Shown here one piece after another: positions 19,762 through 30,008 of a stretch of 37,985 nt of DNA (position 1 is its first letter; the number at the start of each line of letters is the position of its first letter). The translations under genes were made by a program, and so were the position numbers. A model generated the notes under the pieces. That model did no database searches. It was given only the letters and a program-made list of their open reading frames with translations, and had not been told where the DNA came from. This stretch comes from Coriobacteriaceae bacterium AF45-21 (GTDB lineage Bacteria; Actinomycetota; Coriobacteriia; Coriobacteriales; Coriobacteriaceae): the NCBI GenBank assembly GCA_027682925.1, contig JAQCYU010000024.1, positions 1-37,985 on the forward strand, read 5' to 3'.

Positions 19762-19823
19762 TTTCCGTCCTCCTTTGGACTTCTTTCTTGCTCGACTCCT
19801 ATTGAACACGGCAAAGTGGCACA

Positions 19824-22048
19824 ATGGCACAAAGTATATTTGATTTTGAAAGTTGTGCTGGTTTAAGAAATATGCAAGGTGCCAATTTAATAGCTCTGAC
19901 CTGGCGTGTTAGGGCTAGCTTCATTCGGTTTGACAGAGATACCTCTTTGCATCTCTGTTGCAAACAACTGACAAACGCAAAACCCGATAAGGATCAAGAA
20001 TGTGAAGGAGCGGAATTCGAACAGCATTGGTCTGCAAAAGAGCTGTTAAACGAATTCCTAAGAATTGATCTTGAGAAGTTCTTTAACGAAATGTCCTCTT
20101 GGTATGCCGAATATCGTAACGCCCATTCAGTGCCCGTTCCACACCGTATCTTTAATTCGCTACGGCGAATACAGCACATTCTAGAAGCTCAATATCTCGA
20201 AGGCTCAGATAATAAAAAAGGTGCCACGTGTTTTCCTCCGCTTTGTTCGAGAATAATTGACGCAGGCGATGACCTCGACAAATGCCGTATCGAAAAGGCA
20301 GATATAACGCATGAGCTCGCGGAGGCAGTCAAACAAGCGCTTGATTCCGCAATAAGCGGCGGCTATTCGGACGGTATCTACCAGCTCTTCTTCAATGCTT
20401 GCTCATTGTGCATCGATTCAGTTTATCTTGATGAAATACCCGATGCCTATTTGCCCTCGAAGGTTTTCTCTCTTTGGGCAATAGAGTGTGGGAACATCGC
20501 GAGAGTTACTATTCCGGCTCTTGAGTTACTAAGCAGTAACGATGCCGACGATTCCGTTGCACCTAATCTGGCCAGTTACATTGAAATGGTCTTTGACCTA
20601 AATAGAAGGCCCGAGCTCGCTCGCGGAGGCGAGCACTCAATTCTCCACCACCCGCTGGCGCTAAAACGCCAGAAACTAAAAGGGAGTTTTATAAGACGCA
20701 CTTCCACGTTCAATTAGTTGATAACCAACTAGCCATCGATATCCATGAGTTGGCAGTAGCCGTTCTTGGCGACATCATCATTGATTGTCTTAGCTTATCC
20801 AAGAAGATAAACGAACCTTCTTATCGGGATGACCTCAGCAGCTACGTTTCATTATTCGCGAAGCTGCTTTCTACCGGAGAATCCATCCTGGATGTCGCTA
20901 ATCAAATTCGCCGTTTTGGGGAACTAACGTCCTCAAAATGCACGAAACATGCAATCGCCGGCCCAATGGTCCAGGACCTCAATAGCCTCAACTCTCTGGC
21001 ACTCAACCTGATTCAGAACAGGCTCTACAACAAGGTGGAGTTATCGAGGAACGGCGAAAACACAATCGGCATCATGCGGTTTATCGTAAATGACGGAAAG
21101 TACCTTGTTGTCAACATCAACGACAGCGACGCAATGCAAGAAGCCCTCCATTTCCAGCACTTGATAGACCGCTCCCACTCATTGATTCATTCTTTTCTTC
21201 CGGAATCATTCTCGGTTTTCTATGCGCATCTACTATGCGAAGCCCTGCGATCCGGGGCACTTCCGACAAAATGCAGCACATGCAACAAACCCTTTTTCCC
21301 AGCTGGCAACAATAGCAAGTATTGTTCTAGATACGACAACGAAACGGGCATGTACTGCAATCCCGCAAGTAATACAAAACTCAAGCTTGGTAAAAAGCCG
21401 CCCCATGCAACTGCCGTCAATTTAAGACGCAAAGCAGATACTGTCAGCGGGAAAGACGGGCACAACCCGATGGCTACTAACAAAAAGCGACAGCTATATT
21501 TTCAAGAACTAGCCAATGCCGTTGACCACACCCTTGGACCTTATTATCAACGGTCCTCTCTCGTGCCGAAAGCACTTTACGAAGAGTGGCTCAAGGCAAT
21601 CAATCGGCCCAAAAACCAACCTAGCACTCAAACGCCTGAAGCGTGCGGTTATCCTCATCCCGTTATTTGGAACGGTTCGCTAGAGGATGGCAGTGTAATC
21701 GTCGACATCACGACCCAGTCAGCACAACTAGGCACCCTTCCAGAGCTCTTGGACAAACTCGCAAAAAAGAATGCGGGTCACTGTCGCAAATCGGATAACG
21801 GGTGGTCAATCTCTAAATTCGATCTGGTTGCCTCCGTCATCTCATTAGAGCTAGAGGCTGACAAGACCAGAAAGAAGAGCGCGAGAACAATTGAGCATCT
21901 CCCCATCCCCGGTTTATCCGGTTACTGGGATTGCCTATCCGACAGAAATGATCGCCCCTCGGACGCAACGCCATTAACAAAGGAGAGGCAGACGACTACA
22001 ACGAATCCCCGATTTAATTTAAACATGAACCCAGACAGTAGCCGGTAG
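19824..22048 (+). CDS. Large zinc-ribbon protein, cassette B (about 741 aa, DUF6076-like)
   Basis: The frame breaks near 20686, where one base is missing; restoring it continues as FYKTHFHVQLVDNQLAIDIH into the downstream frame. The N-terminal FDFESCAGLR aligns with the paralog's WGFEAGFLR, supporting the ATG at 19824, although no ribosome site is evident; ATG 19872 is the alternative. The zinc pattern CSTCNKPFFPAGNNSKYC plus YCNP lies near residue 484, followed by a basic KLGKKPPH tail as in copy A. The LLNEFLRIDLEKFFNEM segment matches LLRVDLSSLFNEI of copy A. The gene is visibly richer in A and T than the surrounding helicase and AAA+ genes. Its function is unknown; it is likely a soluble partner of the DIAC/MNTSIQ proteins. 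Confidence 0.8.
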
Positions 22049-22188
22049 ACGATCTTTTAGCACAGAGGATAAGGGAATGTGACGCCGGAGCGAACCGCAG
22101 GGCACCGCGAGGCAACCAAACTTACTAGTCCGAGAATCGTAGAAGCTCGTCCATTCCGGAGTTCACCTTGGCCCGTGCCCAATCAAGG

Positions 22189-23058
22189 TTACTTTAGTTG
22201 CGCGTGGGCCATCTTCATATCCAGCACAAACCTTCGAACCTCGTCAGCTGAATGAACTAAGTTATTGCAAGGAGGCTTAGCGTCTAGGTATTTAAGTCCG
22301 TTATCGTCATTGCCGAGAACGCCTGCAATCCCGAGAACCCCCGTCTCCCCATCCTTATATTCCTTTTTAAATGTCAGCAATACACACGGAATGTCCAAAT
22401 CTCTCGACAACTTAAGAACGGGTTGCCATGTAAACGTATCCTCCTTGTAATAACGAGATGGATCATAAGTCTCGATTGGATTTTTCTCCGTACATCTTAT
22501 TTCGACAATCGCCTCAACACTGCCGTCCGGCGCGAATATAGCTCCATCGATATTGCCGCCCCACACCATGCCATGGCTCTCAAGCAGTTTGTCAAAATAA
22601 CTGTTCTGAATATACTGTTTTCTAAATCTTTTTGTCTGAGGCGTTTTCTTTTTTTCAGCCCACCATTCTATAAATCTATCTTCTGTGCACAGGCGTTCTG
22701 TAACCACCTTTACACCGCCCAAACGCTCTTCGTCCACATCCAGTTGAATGGCTCGAATAATCCCTTTGTCGTCCGTTCCATGAATCCAAACCGAAAATGG
22801 AACACCGATCGCATTTGCAAGCCTGACTTTACGCGTTAAATCTGATGCTGGCAGGAGTATTTTTAGCAAAGCATCGCGTGCGAACCCCTCGACTTCAAAG
22901 GCCTCAACCGCTTCAGTAAACTCCCCGCTCTTGCCAATCAACAGCCCCTGCAAGTCAGTCATTCCTAATTTAGAAGTTATTGTATTGCGAAAGGCAGTAA
23001 CATTACCTTCGCTATCACGCCGCTTAAACGCTAGCCCACGAGTTGTTCTTTCATCCAT
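22189..23058 (-). CDS. Restriction-endonuclease-like protein (289 aa)
   Basis: The start at 23058 has AAGGAG 8 bases upstream. It is the last gene of the restriction-modification operon, 40 bases after the helicase stop. The region GGNIDGAIFAPDGSVEAIVEIR (quoted in parts: NIDGAIF at about 169-175 and IVEIR at 184-188) resembles a PD-(D/E)XK core with Asp171 and Glu186; the usual Lys is replaced by Arg188. A helical N-terminus and the sequence FIEWWAEKKKTPQTKRFRKQ precede it. A later TFTWQPVLKLSRDLDIP segment is typical of such nucleases. It probably cleaves DNA together with the helicase. Specific family not recognised. Confidence 0.7.
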   Translation of the reverse strand: MDERTTRGLAFKRRDSEGNVTAFRNTITSKLGMTDLQGLLIGKSGEFTEAVEAFEVEGFARDALLKILLPASDLTRKVRLANAIGVPFSVWIHGTDDKGIIRAIQLDVDEERLGGVKVVTERLCTEDRFIEWWAEKKKTPQTKRFRKQYIQNSYFDKLLESHGMVWGGNIDGAIFAPDGSVEAIVEIRCTEKNPIETYDPSRYYKEDTFTWQPVLKLSRDLDIPCVLLTFKKEYKDGETGVLGIAGVLGNDDNGLKYLDAKPPCNNLVHSADEVRRFVLDMKMAHAQLK

Positions 23059-23098
23059 CCCAAAAGCTCCTTCAGCGAGTTAACAGTGATATATCTAT

Positions 23099-26000
23099 CT
23101 AAAGACAAATCGGGCCGTCTGATTCGGCCATCGCCGCATGAGATAAAAGCCCCTGCTCAAATGCACCAGGAAACGTAAATGCACGTTGACGATTCGGGGA
23201 GTCATCGAACGCAACTGAGATCAAGCCGCCATTGATCCGCTTGACCGTTCCCCCGCCGAGGCCCTTGTGAATAACGCGATAGCCCGGAACGACCTTGCTG
23301 TAGTCGATCGCCGGAGTTTCTTCGGCAACGTCATCGTTCAGTTCATCGGGATACCCGGTGAGATACCAGGCCTCCTTGAACTTGGTTGCCTTGCCGCCGC
23401 TCGGCTTGAACGTGAAGTCGGCGCCGCGGTCGCGCAACGTCCCCATCGCCGGAGCGAGCTCGACGCCGCCGAGTGCCCATAAGGCACCGGACTTCTCGCG
23501 CTTGTCGACGAATTCGATACCGCGGTTGGTGAGGACGTCCGCGACCCAATCCGTTTTGGTCGACACAGTGGTCGACACAGGCTCCGCCGATGCTTTCGGT
23601 TTCTCCGTTTGCTGTACAACTTTTTGTTGAGCAACCTTTTGGACGACAGGAAATTTCCCAATTTGCTCGACGGGGCGCGTGACGGGTTCGGCGCTGGTGA
23701 GGTCGATGGCAGAGCCGTCCGGCGCGATCATCGACTCCTGCTGTTTCGCGGCGAGGTAGTCGTACTCGGAAAGCGTCGTGTCGTACAGGCCGACGCGCTC
23801 GCCGGCGTGCTTGTTGACACCGGTGTAGACAAGGCTCGCGTCCTCGTAGCGTCGGAACTTGTAGACCGCGTCATTCATCAGGGGTGCATTGAAGACGCCC
23901 AGACCGACGAGGAGGTTGAAGTCATCGACGGACAGGCCGGTGACCTTCTTGAACAGCCCAGGTTCGAGCTGGGTGATTACGTCGTGCAGCGTCTCCTCGC
24001 GGTAGTCCGTGAGGTACATGAAGACGGGGATTCGGGTCGCGAACTTGATCAGCTTGGTCTGGATTTCCTTGCGCTTGCTCTTGAACTCCTTCTCCTCCTC
24101 GGTGAGCTCCTTCTTCTCTTTCGGGGTAAGACTCTCCCCCTTCTCCTTCTTGACCTTCTTGACGGCCTCGGACTTGTTGATGATCGTCTTGATGTCATCG
24201 TTGAGGCTGCGGAAGCCCTCGATGTTCATGAGGGCGTTAATAGCCTCGTCGTTTGCGAGCAGGCGGCGCAGGGTGTCGTTGTCGACGTTGACCAGCAGCG
24301 CGGACTCCCAGCGCTTCGCGAGGAGCGTCGCCGACGTTCCGGCCATGGCGATGTCCAATACCTCGGCGGCGCTGATCTCCTTCATCCTGCTGCCGTCATA
24401 GGCGAGCACCGGCAGGAACTTGACGAACTCGTCGACCTTCTGCTCCGGACCCTTCTTGGGGTCGGTGGCGAGCTGCGTCGAGTAATCGGAGACCATCGTG
24501 AGGGCGCGGTCGAGCGCGAAATCGAATACGTAGCACTCGTTCTTGATGATCTGGGTGCGCCCGTCGTCGTCCTTGACCGTCCACGGCGACTGCACGCGGA
24601 ACGCGGTCTGGAAATAGGTCTCGGCGCTCTTGACGTTGGAGAGCATGAACACGCCCGTCCACGGTTTCACCGTGACGCCGGTCGTCAGCTTGCCGCATGA
24701 GAGCGTGATCGTGCGGGACTCCAGCGGTTCGCGCATCGAGCGCTGCACGGGCGGCAGGGCGTCCAGGCCGATGCCGGCGGCGGCACCGGCGCAGACGTTG
24801 ATCTTGAAGTCATGATAGAAGGTGTTCTGGCGTTCCTTGAGGAGGTTGGCCATGGCGTAGCAGCTCGCGACGTTCGGCAGGAACCACAGGGTGTGCCCCA
24901 GGACGTTGAGCAGGCGGATATCGGAGAACGGCATGGCCGGCTTCTCGCCCAGCTTCAGCTCGTCCTTTGTGGCCGGCATGTGCTGGCCGCGCATGAGGTC
25001 GAGCCACATCTGGACGTGGTCCTTGAACTTGAACTGGGCGTCCTCGCCCTCCCCCTCTGCGGAGAAGAACACGTTGAGGTCGAACTGGTTCGTCTCGGTG
25101 TTCAGCGCGATGCGCTTGATCTCCTCCGGCATCTGGTAGGTGAGCATGACCATGCGCGGGAGCGATGCGTACGGGTTATCACCGTCGGCGGGGTTCCAGT
25201 TAGCCTTGGCCTCCTGCTCGTCAGAGTAAGTCCAGTTGAAGATCTGCTCCTCGATAAACTCGCCGCTGTTGAGTGCGCGGAACGGGGTTCCGGATAGGAA
25301 CAGGAAGTACTTGGTGACGATCGGCAGCCACGTCTCGTCCTGCTCGTTGCCAGTGACCTTGACCTCCTCATGGACGGCCTTCTCCTCGTCCTCGTCGATC
25401 GAGTCAAAGAGCTTCTTGGCCGTTTCCCGCCATGCTCCGAAATGGTACTCGTCGAACACCACGAGGTCCCAGTCTTCTAGGCGCACCCACTCGTGCCGGG
25501 CCTTGATATTTCCGTTGGAATCTCGACCGAGATAGTCTTGGAACGAGCCAAAGCAGACGATCGGGCGCTGGGGATCGCAGTCCTCATATTGCTTGCCGCC
25601 GCGACTGACGAACTGCCAGCCCTCGAAGTCGACATGGCGGTTTAGGTCCTCCTGCCAGGCACTCTGCACAGCGGGCTTGAACGTGAGCACGAGGACGCGC
25701 CTCATGCCCATCGACTTCGCCAACTCATATGTGGCGAAGGTTTTGCCAAAACGCATCTTGGCGTTCCAGAGGAACTTGGGCGTGCGTTGCGAACCCTCGG
25801 CGGTCACAGACTCGAAGTACTCACGCGTGCGACGCACGGCCTCGGCCTGCTCAGGTCGCATGCTGAAGTCCTGGTCGCGCGCCTCGTCGTTCTCGGTGCG
25901 GTCGCGCACGGCGATCCAGCCGGCACGCACTTGGTCGGGCGTGCAGCGATACCACTCGCCATTGATGTTTTCGCAGCCGTGGGCCTCGAGCCAGTCATGG

Positions 26001-26235
26001 ACGGGATGATCTAGGAAAAAAGTGCCGTCGTCGCGCATCGCGGACTCGGCAAACTCGATTTTGTATGGCTTTTTCTCAGGTTGCAGTACGGGAAACTGCT
26101 CACGTACGCGTTGCTCAACGTCCTTGGCCGTATAGCCGACCTCAGGATTCCTTTGTGGTTGGGATCAGTATCGGAATAGGCATAGATGGCCGGATGGGCG
26201 TCAGGGCGCTGAGGGAAGAAATCTTGCGTAGGCAT
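23099..26235 (-). CDS. GIY-YIG/T5orf172-like nuclease fused to SF2 helicase (about 1045 aa)
   Basis: The ATG at 26235 lies 2 bases after the methyltransferase stop, so translation is coupled. One base is missing near 26143; restoring it gives AIYAYSDTDPNHKGIL followed by VGYTAKDVEQRV, a T5orf172/GIY-YIG-type N-terminal domain. Helicase motifs follow: NAKMRFGKT (158-166), VVFDEYH (DEYH 262-265), LSGTPF and QTAFRVQSPW. A very charged linker (KKVKKEKGESLTPKEKK) lies in the middle, and a Tudor/SH3-like segment (GYRVIHKGLGGGTVKRING) near the end. Known relatives are translocase-nuclease subunits of Eco57I-type methyltransferase operons. The bulk of the gene is clearly more GC-rich than its neighbours, suggesting separate acquisition. 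Confidence 0.85.
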
Positions 26236-26237
26236 AG

Positions 26238-27780
26238 CTATTCCATTCCGGGAATCGAGCTGCACACATCGTCTATCTCAGACTCGTCTAGCCCATACTT
26301 TTCAAATAGTTCTTCATCAGTCCAAGCATGGCTCCAGTCTTGGACCGGAACGAATTCAAACGCCTTCGGAGCCATATCCTGCGTGGCCGTCCTGGTTGCA
26401 ACAAGATATCGAACGAAACGCGTCTTCAGATACTGAATTAAGTTATTTGCCTCAGAAGCAGATGCACCAAGAACAAAAACGTTATATGTGTTCGAACTGC
26501 ATGACCCCGGTTCAGCAAGTTTCGGCTTTCCGAGAATTGTGCCACCGGGATTGCCGGCTCGCGGAATAAGAACCTTGTACTTTTGGACATCGCCGGCGTT
26601 TCGCGTGACATTCTTCTGTTCAATCCAGCACTCGCCATGCGCGATATACACCTTAGTCGCGAACGCGCCCGTCTTGTTCTTTTTAACTGGATATGACGAA
26701 GATCCGTCAGCGGTCTGGAGAGAACCGTCGGTACCGTTCCATAGGGCGCGAGTGTGGAACCCAAAGTAACGGCCCGCGTTTAATTCTTCCGAAAGCGGCT
26801 TTTCCTGCATGCTGCGTATCTTCTTTAAAATGGATATCTGTTTTGAACTCCTAATGAGGTTTCCATCCCGTCCTCCAGTAATGGCCTCTCATCCATCGAG
26901 ACGTCGTTACCGTCATGCGAGTAGACACGACAAAGCCCCCTATGGTCTCGATCCCAAAGGAAATAACAGACACCGCCTTTAATCTCGACACCGGGAAAGC
27001 AATCTGACGCATTCACATAATCATGGAGCTCCTGATGCGGTCGTCATGCAACATCTCAGCTCTAAACGAATCTAATCCTCTGCCGCCGGCATACCACCTC
27101 GCGGGAATGATCATCGTTAAATAGCGGGGGCTTAGTTTCATGCCCTGCTGGACAAACTTATGGTAAATCGGCATCGCACTGGCGCCATTGCCGCCATCGC
27201 TTAACTGATAAGGAGGATTGCCAATTACTACGTCGAATTTCATAGGAAACAGTTCCCCTGGATTATCTTGATGGATGAATTCATACGCATGGGTTTCAAG
27301 TTCGGCATCGCGTTTGTACTCTTTCTCCGAGGCACCACAATACCGACACCTGCCATTAAGCCATTTGTGTTCGCAACGTCCGTACCTGATATTCCCGTCA
27401 GAGCTATCAAATTCCACCACTGAATAGCGACTGTTAGCATATTTGGAACAATATGCACTGCGACGAGACAACAAGCCCGTCAGCTCTGTAAGTGCGACAC
27501 CGTAGACTTGCTTCTTGAGAATATGCTCAAGGCGCTCATCGAGAACGGGATAATCATCCTGCAGCCCCTCGATGAGGCGCTTGGTTATTTCACGAAGAAA
27601 GACGCCGGATTTGCAGGATGGATCAAGGAAGGTGGCTTCCGGATCCGACCAGATTTTCTTCGGAAGCATATCTAGCATTTGGTTGGCCATCTCGGGCGGG
27701 GTAAAAACCTCATCGCTCGATAGATTCGCGAGGCATGACAAGACGTCAGGATTGTACGTTGTGTCGTATAATCCACTCAT
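26238..27780 (-). CDS. Eco57I-type adenine-N6 DNA methyltransferase (about 514 aa)
   Basis: The start at 27780 is preceded by AGGAG. Two single bases are missing, near 27030 and 26857; restoring them joins [21 protein letters not shown] and [20 protein letters not shown] into one protein ending SSIPGME. Motif X-like [11 protein letters not shown] is followed by SAM motif [13 protein letters not shown] (51-62) and catalytic motif IV NPPY (188-191). An insertion with C-H-C-C spacing (residues about 136-148) between motifs looks like a small zinc ribbon. The C-terminal half would hold target recognition ([14 protein letters not shown]). It probably methylates adenine in the site cleaved by the nuclease subunits. 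It overlaps the upstream gene by 4 bases (ATGA-type coupling). Confidence 0.85.
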
Positions 27781-28487
27781 GCTGCAGCTCCTATCTGATA
27801 AATGCTCGTCAAAGGATATTCCCGAATCGGCAGAGGAATGTATGCCTTAACGCTTTCGTCGTATTCCCATTCCGACGCAGGAGAGCCAGAAGAACCAAAA
27901 AGGCTCATTTGCTGCCGCTGCCCCTCAAGAAGTTCGTCAAGGCGAAAATCGCGGCGCTTGACCCTATCCCCCATCGCCAAAGACCACTCAGAGAAGATGA
28001 TTGGCTCGTCGGTATCTTCCTGACTCTCGTCCACAAGACGCATCGAGAGAGCATTACCGCAAAGGATGTTCATATCAATCACAGTGCGGATTGTATCTAA
28101 GAATGCGGCGTTGACGCGACCTTTCGCCACCTTGGCATATTCTCCGATGAACTGCTCAAAAAGACGCTTGCGACAGGCTGCAGCGTTGTCAGACAGGAGA
28201 TCCACGCCGTAGAGAGAGGAAACCGCCACAAACGCATGTCGTTCGTAGTCAATAGATGAACTGCCGTAGCGCCTTTTCACGACCTCAAGCTTGCGGCGCA
28301 GAACTTCAGCAAGAAAGTTACCATCGCCACAGGCCGGCTCCAAGAACCGGGAATCGATGCGCTCGCACTCACCCTCTACCATGTCGAGCATTGCATTAAC
28401 CTCGCGTTCGTTGGTGAATACCTCACCATGGTCGACGACACGCTCTCTTGATTTAATCTGTTTATCCACGACCGCGGCCCCTAGCAT
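27777..28487 (-). CDS. Half-size N6-methyltransferase-like subunit (236 aa)
   Basis: The ATG at 28487 has GAGGG 7 bases away. The protein contains [16 protein letters not shown] and SAM motif [17 protein letters not shown] (49-63) but no NPPY motif. Its C-terminus, [23 protein letters not shown], is typical of a small protein that accompanies Eco57I-type methyltransferases. It is first in the four-gene operon and overlaps the catalytic methyltransferase. It probably forms a heterodimer with it or helps bind SAM or DNA; it is unlikely to methylate alone. A perfect palindrome lies 38 bases upstream of its start. Confidence 0.75.
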   Translation of the reverse strand: MLGAAVVDKQIKSRERVVDHGEVFTNEREVNAMLDMVEGECERIDSRFLEPACGDGNFLAEVLRRKLEVVKRRYGSSSIDYERHAFVAVSSLYGVDLLSDNAAACRKRLFEQFIGEYAKVAKGRVNAAFLDTIRTVIDMNILCGNALSMRLVDESQEDTDEPIIFSEWSLAMGDRVKRRDFRLDELLEGQRQQMSLFGSSGSPASEWEYDESVKAYIPLPIREYPLTSIYQIGAAA

Positions 28488-28524
28488 ACAATTTCCCTCA
28501 ATGGTACGGTCACCATTCTCGCAT

Positions 28525-28534
28525 GTTCGCGAAC
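28525..28534. promoter_or_regulatory. Perfect palindrome upstream of the restriction-modification operon
   Basis: GTTCGCGAAC at 28525-28534, between the stop of the 28535 gene and the start at 28487. It could be an operator for a controller or repressor. It resembles inverted GAAC/GTTC boxes but is not a canonical LexA site. No controller gene is seen nearby. Confidence 0.4.
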
Positions 28535-29014
28535 TTACTTAGCCTTACAATCCTGCCTTGCCTCCTCAATAGTCTCAATATGATCCAGGGCACACAGCAG
28601 CCTTGTCTTCTTTAGCTCAAATTGAAACCTAGCGACTGAATACACCAGTAAGCCAACTAGAACAGCCGCCGGAAACAGAGATGCATTCAAGTTACCGAAA
28701 AAGGGTATTGCTTTTTGATTAGCCCATCCAAAGACCTTAAAGCCGGTTGCAACTGTTAAGACCAAGCCAATGACGGTGGGGCTCCAATCCGTATAACATG
28801 TCTTTTCAACCGCCCACTTAACTATCCCGCATTTCTTGTACAGACCAATGTTCGTGCCTCGTCCATCCGGAGAAAAGTCCATCTCCGTAATTAGATCGAT
28901 TAATTCAGCCTCACTGTAGCCGCTTTCCTTGAATCTTTTAATGAAGAAACCTCCTGGTCCAGGACCACAGATAGGACGGTTTACACGAAACAGTTCCTTA
29001 TAGGCGATTTCCAT
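28535..29014 (-). CDS. Two-helix membrane protein (159 aa)
   Basis: The ATG at 29014 follows AAGGAG at a good distance. Residues about 80-98 and 112-130 are hydrophobic (VIGLVLTVATGFKVFGW; LFPAAVLVGLLVYSVA), with a soluble N-terminal region containing GPGPGGFFIKRFKESGYSEAELIDLI and a charged C-terminal tail. Family not recognised. It lies just upstream of the restriction-modification operon on the same strand and might be read into it. A soluble sensor plus a membrane pair would suit an effector, but this is inference. Confidence 0.7.
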   Translation of the reverse strand: MEIAYKELFRVNRPICGPGPGGFFIKRFKESGYSEAELIDLITEMDFSPDGRGTNIGLYKKCGIVKWAVEKTCYTDWSPTVIGLVLTVATGFKVFGWANQKAIPFFGNLNASLFPAAVLVGLLVYSVARFQFELKKTRLLCALDHIETIEEARQDCKAK

Positions 29015-29101
29015 TGTTAACTCCTTAAAGTACGGGTGCCATTTACGCTATCGTTCTATCATTTCGTCCGGACAGATTTTTATCGGACTGCAAGCAACCA
29101 T

Positions 29102-29934
29102 TCACAAGGACATCCCGTTCAGCAAATCCTCGTCCGGTTGCTCACCGCGCTCCTCATATCCGCGCTCAAGCTTTTTCCCAAGCGCCGCAGCGCAACGCTT
29201 CGTTTCATCGGCAAACAGGTCATCGATAGCTCTGTCGATTCGCACGCAGGTCTGCCGATGCTCGTTTTCCAGGGCAGGTCGAGTCCCAGGCTCTCGTCCC
29301 AATAGCCGCCAAGCTTTGCGTTGAACACTTCCTCGGGATATAGCACGTCGCTGCGGATGCCCTCAACCGTATCGTCCTCGTCCATATCGGGAGCAGCACC
29401 GCCCTGTTCAAGATACCTGCGCAGCTCCTTTTCCTCCCGGATGCAATTCAGCACGCTCGCGCATACCGCAGCCAAAAAGCGGTAGCGCTCGCATAGGTCC
29501 CACTCGCCGCCGAGCCATACGCGATAGCCCAACATAACGCTCGCGGACTCCTCGCCCAGCGGGAGCAACTCCCACGAATACACATCGACAAGCGCATCTT
29601 CCCCTAGCCTTTGCACGCCGTCGCGCGTAAAGGCGCACGGGCTCACATCGTAATGGCCAAAGCTGCGACCTGCACCACGGCGATTGATGACGTGCTTGGG
29701 CAACAGGACGATCTTGTCGCTGGGCTCGGGATCAATCTTGCGCAGCTTTTTGAGCTTGCGGCGGGCGCGCTTTAGGCCGCGATCGCTATCGCCGCGGCCG
29801 CAGCCGCCCGGCTTGCCGCCGTATCGCAGGGCAACCTCGCGTGCCAGGATCTTTGTGTCCGCAGCGCACAGCAGGTCGCTCACGGTGGGCAGATCTTCCC
29901 ACTCAATACCGTCGACATCCCAAATCCTGCTCAT
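29102..29934 (-). CDS. Hypothetical protein (about 277 aa)
   Basis: The ATG at 29934 has AGAGG nearby and is preferred over the TTG at 29940. One base is missing near 29272; restoring it joins SLGLDLP to LENEHRQTCVRIDRAIDDLF and ends LLNGMSL. N-terminal MSRIWDVDGIEWEDLP is followed by a very basic stretch (KRARRKLKKLRKIDP) near residues 57-71 that could bind nucleic acid, then acidic and aromatic regions. No membrane segment. Family not recognised. It is transcribed in the same direction as the ClpP-like and TraG-like genes. Confidence 0.65.
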
Positions 29935-30008
29935 GTTCAACCTCTTTCTGGCTGTTCAACTACGTGCTCATTCGCCCTGTTTAACGTGCTTGTAAGGCAT
30001 GCGCCCCA

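Noticed and set aside
22049..22188. Short minus-strand peptide DWARAKVNSGMDELLRFSD in the gap
   Set aside because: Too short, no start signal, and not joined to the nuclease frame by a single-base change of the kind seen elsewhere.
23609..24700. Plus-strand frame of 363 codons rich in Leu, Val and Asp
   Set aside because: Antisense shadow of the high-GC helicase gene.
28525..28534. LexA (SOS) box
   Set aside because: The half-sites are in the opposite order to the usual GAAC-N4-GTTC arrangement.
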